A stretch of 64,000 bases of DNA from Lytechinus pictus (lineage: Eukaryota > Echinodermata > Echinoidea > Temnopleuroida > Toxopneustidae). Location of the stretch: NCBI RefSeq assembly GCF_037042905.1, contig NC_087258.1:7170501-7234500 (forward strand). The letters run 5' to 3'. The position numbers and the translations under genes are program-made. The stretch's first letter is position 1; each line of letters opens with the position of its first letter. Under the pieces are notes generated by a model. That model did no database searches, had not been told where the DNA came from, and worked only from the letters and a program-made list of their open reading frames with translations. Below are positions 10,801 to 21,353 of the stretch, in pieces.

Positions 10801-12965
10801 TTGCAAACACTGGCATTATGAGGGGCTCTGCCCCCTTCACACCCCCCAAAAAAACTTCCACACACAACCTATAGAAATGGGAGGAGAACAAGAAATAAAT
10901 AGAGTCGGGGGGGTCAGTGATTTCGTTTTTTTTTTCTTCTTATTTAGGTATGATGTGAAAGCTAAAATGATTAAAAGATGGAAATCAGAGTACCTGGCAT
11001 ATTTCGTCAGGGGGGGGGGGGGCAAGCGACAAGAATGAGAAATGTGGGGGGGGGGGGGGGTAGTAGGCCTGGACGTATATAGGCACAATTTTTTTCAAGG
11101 GGGGGCTGATAATTATTGCCCAAATATCAACCTCAAAGTTTTTAATTTTCGAGCGAGCGAAGCGAGCGAACATTTTTTAAAATTATTATTTAGCCTTTTT
11201 ACATGATGTGAAACGTGCAGAAATTATACATTCGGTCATAAGAATATGAATTACCAATACACGAGGATATTTGGGCACCTCGCAGTCCTCGTTGCCCTGC
11301 ATTTTGCAGCCCACCCCCACACACGTTTGGATGTGTAGGTCTGGCAGACTGGCAGTGGCACTGAAGGTGGGAAAGGTTACACAGGGGGTGCCCAATAAAA
11401 CAGTTGGGATCTTGCTACTATATTTGCTATCGGGCGATTGCACTTTATTGTCGAAATTAATTCTTTTTTTTTGTATATCATTCTAGAAATGAAATGTATT
11501 GGATCGTGATCGATATATTTCTAATCAAGTGGTAATTGCAATGTTTATACATGTATAAACATATTTCTTTTATTCCTCTTTGAAGGTGTTTACATTATGT
11601 TCCCAATTCTGCTGATTTGGAGACGTTATAAAAAAAGTATTTGACATTGAAATCAGTTAAATATAATAATATAAAAACAATAATTGCGAGCGCGAAGCGC
11701 AAGCTGATTTTTTTCTAAAAATTTAGACCTAAAACGCGCGAGCTAAAAATTTTGATATTCCTAACTGGACACTAGACATTCTCAGCATTTGTACAGGATG
11801 GGTATCTAAACAGTCGTGCGGCCCGAAGCGCGAGCTAAAACTTTTGATATTCCGACCTAAGAACTTGATATTCTAAGCACTTTTAATAACCGTGAACAAA
11901 TTGGTTTCTGACTGAATGATTAATTGATGCGAGCGCGAAGAGCGAGCTGAAAATTTGAGATATTCCCCCTGAATAATGGACATTCTAAGCACCTTTTTTT
12001 TTTTAAACTATGAACAATATGGTATTAAAAAACAATTAATTGGTGTGGGCGCGAAGCGCGAGCTGAAATTTTTTGATATTTCGACCTGAAAACTTTACAT
12101 TCTAAGCACTTCATTTAATTATGAACAGGATGGAATTTCATGCGTGTGCGAAGCTCGAGCTGAAAATTTTGATATTCCGACCTAAGAAGCAATTTTTGTA
12201 ACCGTGAACAAATTGGTTTCTAATGATATATTTTTTATTTTTTATATCCGACCTGAAAACCGGACATTCTAACACTTCATTTAACTATGAACAAGATGGA
12301 TATACCTAAACAGTTATATGTGAGCACGAAGTGCGAGCTGAAATTCTTGATATTCCGGCCTAAGAACTGGATATTATAAGCACTTTTTGTAACCGTGAAC
12401 AAATTGGTTTCTAACTAATTAATTGACGCGAGCGCGAAGTGCGAGCTGAAAATTTTTGATATTTTAATCTACAAACTATACATTTATTTTAGGTATCCAA
12501 CTAAAAAATTGATGCGAGCGCTTAGCGCGAGCGAAATTTTTATTGTTTTAATTACATTACCTAAAAATTGTTTTGTACCTTTTTCCTGTCCCTGGTCAGC
12601 CCAGTCCATACTCACTATCGGTACAGAGAGCTCGAAAAGTCGCATTGCGTAAAATTCACAATTTACCGATTAAAGTGTACAGTTTAATTGACATTACCGA
12701 CAAAGATGGTGGAACTAAAAAAACGAATCAGTTAAAACAGCCCCGTGTGCCTGACAGTTTATAATATTTTCTGACAGTCTGCAGTCCAGTTTTTGTTTTC
12801 CCCTGTCTCTTAAACTCTTTCTTCTTTTTACCCTTCCCCCTTTTTTCTCTCTTTCCTTTTTCCTCTTTTCTTTCCCTTTTTTCGCTTTTTTGTTTTAGCT
12901 TGTGACTCGTCAGGGGGGCAGTCTGCCCCCTGCCCCCCCCCCTTAGGTACGCTAGTGCAGACGAG
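10801..12965 (+). mobile_element. GCGAAGC-array element A, G/C-run ended
   Basis: From about 11687 to 12540 the sequence repeats a unit with GCGAGCGCGAAGCGCGAGCT, then TTTTGATATTCCGACCTAA, a TGGACATTCTAAGCACTTTT block and a GTGAACAAATTGGTTTCTAA block. There are at least eight copies at 100-190 bp spacing. Long poly-G runs (11011-11060) lie at one side. CCCCCTTAGGTACGCTAGTG, resembling the hAT-like end at 18423, lies at the other. The boundaries are uncertain and I saw no target duplication. A pyrimidine-rich block at 12775-12895 matches the position of similar blocks in the related elements. Confidence 0.6.
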
Positions 12966-13251
12966 TCAGTGAGACGAATGCCCTGCTCTGTCCACTGTCC
13001 ATTGTACAATGAGCGATGATAAACCGCGCCATTCATCAGTTTTACTGAAATGTGGAGAAATAAAATGAAAACCAAGGTCTGTTGATCCCCTTCCCCAAAG
13101 CACGATGAATGTGTTTATACGTGTGAGCCGAGTAATCATTTTATTTGGGGAAATATAATGCAATCCATTTTTTCAAGTCTATTTGTGTAATAACAATTAA
13201 TGGAGTCGATTACTTTGCAAAAACTGTGATGTTAACCGTAGTACATAATTA

Positions 13252-13411
13252 TAGAGGACCGCACCAGTTATTTTACACCGGTGTTAAATTGGCAGTGTTA
13301 GTTTAACACCTATAGGTATTTTACAACACCTCTGGTTGTTACATCTGCACTCTTTGGTGTTATGTTCAATCTCTAGGGTGTAATTTTAACACCTCAGGAT
13401 GTGGTCCTCTA
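13252..13411. repeat. Foldback MITE with TAGAGGACC ends
   Basis: TAGAGGACCGCACC at the left is inverted as GGATGTGGTCCTCTA at the right. The interior carries several GGTGTTAAA/TTAACACC words in both orientations. More of these words continue to about 13460. Confidence 0.6.
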
Positions 13412-13615
13412 TCAACACCAACTGGTGTCAGTATTAACACCATAGTTTTACAGTGCATCTTCTGCTTCCATGTTGTTGAAACAGAACCATTTTCAAGATG
13501 CGGATATTTTTCTTGATTAATTTTATTCATAATGTGAGAAGTAGCTGCAAATTATGCATTACCGACACTACGACGGGGCAGGGGCGGAAATCTCTCCCAA
13601 AAGGTAGGGGGGACA

Positions 13616-15805
13616 CAGGGGCGGATCCAGCCTTCGCCAATAGGGGGGGGGGCGGAAATTTGTTTCAGCCATATTTTCCCCAAATCGGCAGCTCGAAGAT
13701 GATTTGTGTTTGTTTCTTTAAAGGGGTAGTCCTCAAAAGACACTTCTTAGCTTTATTCTTATAAATTCATATATAATATCATAATCTTTATTTATATGAT
13801 GCGAGCGCGAAGCGCGAGCTAATTTTTTGGAATTTTTATGTATTTTTTCCTAAAATTTGAACATTCTGGGCAATGTTTGTTATCCTGAAAAAATGTGTAT
13901 GCAACTTAATAATTACTACGAACGCAAAGCGCGAGCAGAAATGAACTGATGGAAAAGATACCTGTTAAAGACTGCGTGCAGATAGCATTTAACAATCAAA
14001 TAATGCGAGCGCGAAGCGCGAGCTGATTTTTTTTGACATTTTTACCTAAAGAATGGAAATTCTAAGCATTTTTTGTAACTCAAGTAGAATAGGTATATAA
14101 GTAGACAATTGATGCGAGTGCGAAGCGCGAGCGGAAAATTTCGAGATTTAGTCCTATGATATTTACTGAACGAGACACTCTATTCATGTTTTGTAAATCA
14201 TGAAAAGGATGAGTATTAATAATGCGAGCGCAAAGCGCGAGCAGAAATTTTTTATATAAGTTTTTAACTGGTACCTGTTGAAAAGGTACCTGTTAAGGAC
14301 TGCTTGCACTTAGCCATGAAGGCGTTACATATTTCAACAATCAAAAAATGCGAGCGCAAAGCGCGAGCTGAAAATTTCTAAAGAAAGAATGGCAATTTTT
14401 TTGTAATCGTGAACAGGATAGCTATATAATTCAAAAATTGATGCGAGCAGAAAAAAAATCGAGATTTAGACCTAAAAATGGGCCACTCTGTTCATGTTTT
14501 GTAAACAGCCATAGGCTGATCGAGGGCTTTTGACCGTGTTCAAATAAAATAAATCAATCAAAATCAATGTTTTGTAAATCATGAAAAGGATGAGTAATAA
14601 GGGGTCTTCCTACATTAATAATGCGAGCACAAAGCGCGAGCAGAAAAATTTTGATATTGTGATCTGAAACTGGATAATGATTTAAATAGAGAACAAGTTG
14701 ATTATTTGAATAAACATGCGCGCGCGTGTTTCATATTTAGACCTAGAATCTAGGCATTCTAAATACATCTTTAATCATGAAAATCATGAAACTTTGATAT
14801 TCCGATCTGAAAAAAGAGTCAATTACAGCTTTATATTTCAAGCACTGTGTAGGAAAATTGTAAGGTGGATATGGATCGCACTTAAAAAAAAAGAGCTAAA
14901 ATTTTCATTATTATTACTTTGAGTTTTGACAAGGACCGGGACATCCTTACGACATGTCATGAAAATGATGACTATCTTCCTATTCCTCTTGCTAAGCGCG
15001 AGATGAAACAAAAGTGACAATTTAATTATTAAATTAATATCATATTTATTGATGCCTAATGAGGGCGCGAAATCTGATGATATTATGGCATAAAAACTGG
15101 ACATTTCACTTTTGTAATTATGAATAGGATGCTTCAGTTAATATATTTTTAACCATTAATGCCAGCGCAAATCGCGAGCTAAAATTTTTGATAAAATATC
15201 ATGAAAAGGGGATTTTAAGTAGTTTGTTGTATAATCAATATTGAAACATACATAACTCGCCAATCAAAATGCCAGCGTGCAGCGCTAGCTGATACGTCTT
15301 GAAAATCAGATATGAAAAGGGATATTTTAAAAAATTTATGGAATACACGAAAATAATAGGTACCTGATGTATCAAAATTTGCGAGCACGCAGCGCAAGCA
15401 GCAAATGTTGATAAAATTATTCAGACCATAAAACTGACATTTTTACATAGCACTTTTAAAAATCAATTTGTAAAAATCACACAAAATAATGAAAGTTCGA
15501 TTTCCGAGGTGAAATATGTTTTGTATATTGACTTCCAAACTTGATATTTGAGCTCCATATTGAACAAGATATGTAAATCACCTAACAGGCAATGGGAGCG
15601 CGAAGCGCGAGCGAAAATTTTATATAGTGGCACGAAAGATTCTTTTTATTTTCCAAGTCTTCCCCTCATCTTATTTTATGCACTCGTCGTCCTTCTCTTC
15701 TTTTTCTCCTCTCTTTTCCCTCCTTTTTTCCGTTTTCCTTATTTCTTTCCTTTTTTTGCTCCGCCAATAGGGGGCGGGGGCCCTCAGCCCCTGGATCCGC
15801 CTATG
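13616..15805 (+). mobile_element. Nested hAT-like element carrying a GCGAAGC array
   Basis: It begins CAGGGGCGGATCCAG and ends CTGGATCCGCCTATG, an imperfect 15-bp inverted repeat. Inside are about ten units marked by GCGAGCGCGAAGCGCGAGC or close variants (first at about 13800, last at about 15594). These are followed by a pyrimidine tract (15655-15765) and a G/C-rich end. The flanks GGGGGACA and GGGAAAGG are only weakly alike, so no clear target duplication remains. An inverted relative lies at 21354-23160. Confidence 0.7.
14505..14560 (+). repeat. LINE 3'-end fragment
   Basis: ATAGGCTGATCGAGGGCTTT, then TTGACCGTGTTCAAATAAAA and TAAATCAATCAAAATCAAT, resemble the 3' UTR and short tandem tail of CR1/L2-type LINEs. 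It interrupts the GCGAAGC array; the text TGTTTTGTAAA occurs on both sides of it. Confidence 0.5.
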
Positions 15806-16071
15806 GGGAAAGGGGCGGGGAAATGGGACAAGAAAAAAAAAAGGTTATCATCCCAAAAGTACGGTCATCTCGTCCCAACTCGTCCCAAAATACATGTTTT
15901 ATTTCGATTTAGAATGATGTATTTCTTACCATCATAAAAGACCAAAAACAGTAGGGGGGACATTTGATATTGTGTCCCCCCTACTATTTTGAGTAGGGGG
16001 GACACGTCCCCCCTGTCCCCCCTGGGATTTCCGCCTATGCGACGGGGACGTTTCTCACTCAGTGCCATGTT

Positions 16072-16160
16072 AGCTCTGAAAAGAGCTGTGGGGTCTGTTA
16101 GCTCTACAAAGAACTTTCCGGTGGTGGGCTTTCCGGTTTGCAAGTAGCCCTGAAAAGAGC
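16072..16160 (-). promoter_or_regulatory. Cluster of histone-type 3' stem-loops
   Basis: On the minus strand, 16160-16145 reads AGCTCTTTTCAGGGCT, 16114-16099 reads AGTTCTTTGTAGAGCT and 16087-16072 reads AGCTCTTTTCAGAGCT. The first and last have the 6-bp stem and TTTC loop of the replication-dependent histone mRNA processing signal; the middle one is a degenerate relative. No histone coding sequence was seen beside them, so they may be a remnant or a chance match. Confidence 0.35.
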
Positions 16161-16199
16161 TTTCGGTGTTTCCCTGGATCTATATACTTTCTTGAAGAA

Positions 16200-17180
16200 A
16201 TCAAGAAGACAGCGTCGATTGTCTTGCAGCAACCCTCTCCTTCAAAACATGCATGGGATGCCACCATGTCATCCAACTCCACACTGCAAAAACAAACTCC
16301 GGTGTTGATTTAACACCAGCCCGGAATCTATATATGTTTATAAACACCCAGCAGAGAAGTATTGAAACAACACCGTCAAACCGATGCTGTTTTAATACTA
16401 ATTGGTGTTGTATAAACACCTATCTGGTGTTAGACCAAAACGAAACTTCTCTGGTGTAGATTCCGGGCTGGTGTTAAATCAACACCGGAGTTTTTGCAGT
16501 GCAAGCAGCCTAAGTCAAGACGGGCGTGCCCTCGGTTCACTGCAAATGCTTTGATATCAGCTATCACCTTTGAAAGATCTTTGAGATTCTTGATTTCCAT
16601 GACCGGTTGTATGACTGGTTCCTGTACTTCATCGTCACCGTCATCTTCCATACCTTGCAGACGGTCTTGGAGATCTCCTAGTGAAGACGTGGGTCCGTTT
16701 TCTGATGAATTTATTATTTATGCTTTAGACCGACTTCGTGACTGGTTTAACTTCTTCACTGTCTCTTTCTTCTTCCGCATACTCAAGACTGTCATGGAGA
16801 TGACCAAGTGAGGAGGCGGGTCCGTTGTCTGAGGTCGCAATGCCTATAGGACTGAGTGACAAACTTATTCTCCGTGACGCACGGTGTCGAATCTACAGGG
16901 GCTTGACCCTTCTCGTCGAGAGTGTCCCTAAGATTGTAGCCGCCACTTTCGCCATTCATCCTCCAGAAGGTGATGCTGTGTCTCTTCTGGAATACCTCGA
17001 GCCAGCCATTCGACGTCTTGAAATCAGGCACTTGGAACTATCTTGCAAGTCCTCTAGCTTTTTCCAGGAGTAGAGGTCCGCTGACGGGAAGCTTCCTTTC
17101 AGTGCGATCCTCGACCCACTCGTAGAGGAGAGCGTTGATCTCTTTGTTCCCAGGCTTCCTTGCCTTTCTCTTCATATCCA
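16200..17180 (-). pseudogene. Decayed pogo/Tigger-like transposase gene
   Basis: Read on the minus strand from about 17177, a frame starts MKRKARKPGNKEINALLYEW and continues with VEDRTERKLPVSGPLLLEKA. An in-frame TAG follows, then VPDFKTSNGWLEVFQKRHSI and NGESGG. This is the CENP-B/Tc5-type helix-turn-helix domain of pogo/Tigger transposases (the FKxSNGWLxxFxxRH signature). The DDE catalytic core is absent. The downstream text has an acidic stretch (EDDGDDEVQEP), VIADIKAFAVNRGHARL, a MITE at 16282-16501, then KERVAARQSTLSSF, like the usual C-terminal tail. At least one stop, frame changes and an internal deletion make it non-functional. Confidence 0.75.
16282..16501. mobile_element. Palindromic MITE, CACTGCAAAAA termini
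   Basis: CACTGCAAAAA at the left and TTTTTGCAGTG at the right are exactly inverted. Just inside, both arms carry CTCCGGTGTTGATTTAACAC (or its complement), then CAGCCCGGAATCTA. It splits the Tigger-like pseudogene. Confidence 0.85.
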
Positions 17181-17187
17181 AGGGACT

Positions 17188-18423
17188 CAACCGCGTAGCT
17201 AGGATTTAATTTTGGAGGGGGCGGTAAGTGCACGCGAAATGTGCCAACACCAAAGGCCAACACTTACAGTTTTACTCTTATAAAACAACATAAACATGAA
17301 ATAATCTCATAAACCTTATAAAAAGTGCGAGCGCGAAGCGCGAGCGATTTTTTAAAAACTTTCATGTACTAATATTTTGTCCTGAAAATTTAATATTCTG
17401 GGCAATGTTATGTGTGATCCTGAACAAGATTCGTATGTAACTAGATGGTTACTGCGAACGCCAAGCGCGAGCAAAAATTTTTATTAACTGGTCTAGCATT
17501 ATCGAAAAGGGACCTGTTAAGGACTGCTTACAGTTACCCACGAAGACGGTATACATTTCAATAATGCGAGCGCGAAGCGCGAGCAAATTTTTTTGACATT
17601 CCGACCTAAAAATGGTCATTCTAAGCACTTTTTGTATTAATAAATGGGATAGGTATGTAACTAAACAATTGATGCGAGCGCGAAGCGCGAGAGGAAGAAA
17701 ATTTAGATTTTAGACCTAAAAGCGGGACACTCTATTAATATTTTGTAAATCATAAATAGGATATAGTTAATTGGGTATCATTAATAATGCGATCGTGAAG
17801 CGTGATCAGACAATATTATTGATATTCTGATGTGAAACTGGATAACTGAAGTACATTTTAAATAAAGAACATGCAGGCTATCGCGCATGTTTTAGATTTA
17901 GACCTAGAATCTGGGCATTCTGAGTATATTTGTTTAATGGAACTTTATGGAATACACATGGACAATAGAAACTTGGCAAATCAAACAATGTGACCACGCA
18001 GCATGAGCTTAAAATGCTGATATGTAGACCATAAAACGGACATTTTACAGAGCACTTAAATTTGTAAATGAAAAAAAATAATGAATTAAAGCTCGATGTC
18101 CGAGCTAAAATATGTTTTGTATATTGACTTCAAAACTTGCTCCATATCAGCCTATTGAGCAAGATATGAATCTCATAGAACAGGCGATTCTGGCGCGAAG
18201 CGCAAGCAAAAATGTTATATGGTAACATGAAAGACTTTTTTTGCAAGTCTTCCCCTCACATTATTTCATTCACGCGTCTTCCTCCTCTTATTTTCCTCTT
18301 CTTTTTTTCTTCTGTCTTTCTTTTTCTTTTCTTTTTTTTTGCTCTGCCAATTTTTTTTCAGGGGGCACCTGGGGGGGGGGGGCACGTGCCCCCCAGGCCC
18401 CCCCCCCCGTAGCTACGCCACTG
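17188..18423 (+). mobile_element. hAT-like element with GCGTAGCTA ends and GCGAAGC array
   Basis: The right end CGTAGCTACGCCACTG corresponds inverted to a degraded left end CAACCGCGTAGCTAGG. The interior repeats GCGAGCGCGAAGCGCGAGC (17327, 17566, 17674 and variants to 18191). It then has the pyrimidine tract and G/C runs seen at the end of the 13616-15805 element. No clear target duplication remains (AAGGGACT against GAAAGCAG). No coding frame. Confidence 0.6.
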
Positions 18424-18796
18424 GAAAGCAGGAACAGTAAATTTTTTTAGCAGACGATATCAGACGATGAACGGTGTCGAGAGAAAAATGAGCAAACTAG
18501 TGCGAATGCCATTCTATTTATTGTGATTCGTAAGCAATCAGCTGTGAAAAAAACACATCAGATCGATCACTTTCATTACCTAAAGATCAAATTAATAGTT
18601 AATTACAAAGGTTAAGAATTAAATTCCCTGTAATTGATTTGAGCTTGTGTGAAAAGCGATTGCGTCATGAAAACAAAAGGCGTATTGTTCGCTGATCGCC
18701 CCCAAACCGGATCCTTCGGAAAATGTGGAGCTCTTCATGACCGACCTTGTTGAAGACAAAAAAAAAAATCCTTTTAATTTAAAATGAAACTCTTAA
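18424..18796. other. Intergenic, nothing recognised
   Basis: A short unique-looking stretch between elements; no supported feature. Confidence 0.4.
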
Positions 18797-19095
18797 CTTA
18801 GATTTAGATTTAGATTTTATTGATTTATTTCATTTCTTTTCTTTCCATTTTTCACATACAAGGCAAAAATACATAAATACAAATACATAAATACAATTAC
18901 AAAAATGAACAAAAGTAACGACCTTACATTTGCAAAGATTGGGTAATTATACGAACAAAATACGATACTTATATCCTCATTTTATAAAACTTAACATTCT
19001 TACAAGCATGAGTATTCGTGTGTATGTTAAAAAAGAAAGGGGTGAAATGAAAAGAGAGACCAGCTGAGAAGCTAGGCTTGTTGGACGCTGATCTC
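18797..19095 (-). repeat. LINE 3' end, minus strand
   Basis: A short tandem tail (TTAGATTTAGATTTAGATTT) is followed by TTATTGATTTATTT, AAATACATAAATACAAATAC runs and the block GAGAAGCTAGGCTTGTTGGA. The same layout occurs at 26085-26400 and 46067-46340. Read on the minus strand it looks like the 3' UTR and tail of CR1/L2-type LINEs. Confidence 0.5.
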
Positions 19096-19395
19096 TCGAA
19101 TTCGTAAATAATGTAAATAACGTAATATAATGTAAACTTGGTAAATGATCATTCGAATCAAGGGAACATAAATAGTAGGAAAATCGCTGAACATATGGAA
19201 GATAAATGCATGGTCATGGATGATATAACAAAAAACAAAAAAAAAAAAAAAAAAACAGAAACAGAACAATGGACGGGGGACAAGGAGAAAGAATAAGATA
19301 CAAAAAAAAAAAAAAAAAAAAAACGATAAGGAAAAGGAAAAGACAAATAAGGAAAAGGGAGTGGGGGAAAGGGGTCGGGGGGAGGTGGGATCTGT

Positions 19396-19620
19396 ATGAT
19401 TATCGGGGACATCCCGATAGACCGCGGGTCCGATAGACCGCGGGTCCGTTAGACCGCGGGTCCGATAGACCGCGGGTCCGATAGACCGCGGGTCCGATAG
19501 TCCGCGGGTCCGATAGACCGCGGGTCCGATAGTCCGCAGTGTGTGTAAAATTATGATCAGATATATCAAATGTCATCGAGAGGTCCAAAGGTCAAATGAT
19601 ACGAGGCCATGGGGTTCTAT
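19396..19620. repeat. 16-bp satellite array with flanks, left inverted copy
   Basis: Seven full copies and one partial copy of GACCGCGGGTCCGATA (or GTCCGCGG variants) lie at about 19412-19541. They are followed by GTGTGTAAAATTATGATCAG, AATGTCATCGAGAGGTCCAA and CATGGGGTTCTAT. The whole block recurs inverted at 24480-24735. The repeated YRTRGLSDP frames are artefacts. Confidence 0.9.
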
Positions 19621-19680
19621 CAGGTGCGGATCCATGGAGGGCCGAGGGGGAACTGCCTCACCCCCCCCCCACCCCCAGCT

Positions 19681-20425
19681 CAAAAAAAAGAGGGGGAAGA
19701 GGGGAAAAGGGAGAGAATAAAAAAAGAAAGAGGAAGATGGGAAAAGAAGAGAATAGAAAAGAAAGTAAGAAGGAGAAAGGAAGAGAAGAAAAGGGGGAAA
19801 GGAAAGACAAAGAAAAAAGGAGAAGAAAAGGGGAAAGAAAAGGGAAAAAAGAGGAGGGAAAAGAAAGAGAAGAAAAGAAAGGAGAAAGGAAAAGGAAGAA
19901 AAAGAAGAAAAAAAAGAGGAAGGAAGAGAAGAATATTTAAATAGAGAGGAAGATGGGAAGAAAGATAAGAAAAAAGAGAGAGAGAGAGGAAGAGGGGAAA
20001 AGAAGAGAAGAAAGAGAGAGAGGGAGGAAGGGGAGGGAGAGAAGAAAAAATATTAAAAGAGAAAAAAGGGAGAAGGAAAGAAAAAGAAAAAGGGAGAAGT
20101 AAAGGGGAAAAGAGAAAAAAAGTGGAAGAGGGAAAAGAAAGAAAAGAAAAGAACGGAGTAAGGAAAAGTGGGAAAAGAAGAAGAAAAAAGAGAGAGAGTA
20201 AGTGGGAAGAGAGGAAAAACGAGAAAAGAGAGAGGAAAAGAGGGAAAGAAAAGACAGCAAAAAGATAAGAAAAGGGGGAAAGAAAAGATGGGGGGAAAGA
20301 GAAGAAAGGGGGGGGGGGGAAAGAAGAGGGGGAAAGAAAGAGAGAAAGAAAGAGAAAGGAAGGAAGGGGAATGAGGATAAAAGAAAGAAAAAAGAAAGAA
20401 AAGGAGATGGTAAACGGAAGAGGGA
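19681..20425 (+). repeat. 740-bp near-pure polypurine tract
   Basis: The + strand is almost only A and G (GGAAGAGGGGAAAAGGGAGA and similar) for about 740 bp, with scattered single T or C bases. It yields the long Phe/Ser/Leu frame on the minus strand, which is not a gene. Confidence 0.95.
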
Positions 20426-20439
20426 GATGTTGACCTGGA

Positions 20440-20700
20440 CGTCGATTTGATGGCGCCAAAATGACGTTCGAACTATGGGGCGCCGAATTGATGTTCGATC
20501 TAGCGGGGCACCAAATTGATGTTCGAACTAGGGGAGCGCTAATTTGAATTTTGACCATAATGCGACAAATACATGTTTCAGAGAGGGGAGGGAGGGCTAA
20601 GTTATATTTCACTTGGGGGCGCCAAGTTTATGTTCAACCGAGGGCGCCAAATTGACCTTGAACTTAGAGGGCTTCATGCAAATTCATTTTCGACCGGGGA
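20440..20700 (+). repeat. Subterminal GGCGCCAAATTGATGTTCGA repeats
   Basis: Six degenerate copies of GGGCGCCAAATTGATGTTCG followed by AACTAGG occur, at about 20450, 20480, 20508, 20535, 20616 and 20643. Matching words (GGGCGCCATTTTTCG, GGGCGCCAAGAATCAGATC) lie near the other end of the same element at 23740-23790. Confidence 0.75.
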
Positions 20701-21353
20701 CGCAACATTGCCTGTTTATAGTGAAATATATGTCCTGCCAAAAAACTTCAATTAATGCGGCTGAATTAAAATATCCCGTTTTTACGATAACAGAAAAAAA
20801 AAATGTTTTCGAGTTTTAAGTCTGTTTAGCGAGATAGATACCCTGTTCAGGGTCACAAAAAAGGGTTATCAAATTCAGCTCGCGCTACGCGCTCGCAATA
20901 TTTGATTAATGAGGTATGTATCCTCTGCTTCAATCCCACATGTAAGTGTTAGTGTTTTTCAAGTCAACATACATAGGTCGATCCAGGGGGCAAAGATTTT
21001 GCCCCCCCCCCCCCCATGGTGGCGCAAAAAGGGGTAAGAAACAGAAAAAAGGAAGAGAAAAGGACAAGCAATTAGAATAGGAATTATACCTTAGTCCTTC
21101 TTAAGTCAGTATATACAAAATTGAGCTCGCGCTTCGCGCTGGCATCAATAAATTGTTTAGTTATAATTATACGCATCCCGACCTTACAGTTTTTTATGCG
21201 AACGAGAAGCACAAGCTGAAAATATTTGATATTCTAACCTGACAACTAAAAATGTATTTTTCATTTCATCATTATAAAAGTTTTCAGCTAGCGCTTCGCG
21301 GTCGCATTCATTTCTTAATAGATATGCATCGTGTTCATCATAACAACTACTAA

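Larger units (their letters stand above)
13579..16039. mobile_element. hAT-like non-autonomous element with perfect 8-bp TSD (outer)
   Basis: The left end CAGGGGCGGAAATC and right end GATTTCCGCCTATG are inverted. They are flanked by an exact direct repeat CGACGGGG at 13571-13578 and 16040-16047. An 8-bp duplication and CAGGGGCGG-type ends are typical of the hAT superfamily (family knowledge). No transposase frame was found. Near the right end is a perfect 14-bp stem, GTGTCCCCCCTACT/AGTAGGGGGGACAC. Most of the length is a second element inserted at 13616. Confidence 0.8.

Noticed and set aside
19072-19569. 165-aa frame with repeated YRTRGLSDP motif
   Set aside because: The repeated peptide is the translation of the 16-bp satellite (three units make 16 codons), and the N-terminal part comes from poly-A runs.
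19680-20612. 310-aa minus-strand open frame rich in Phe, Ser, Leu and Pro
   Set aside because: It is the translation of a polypurine/polypyrimidine tract; opposite-strand frames are equally open and there is no domain.
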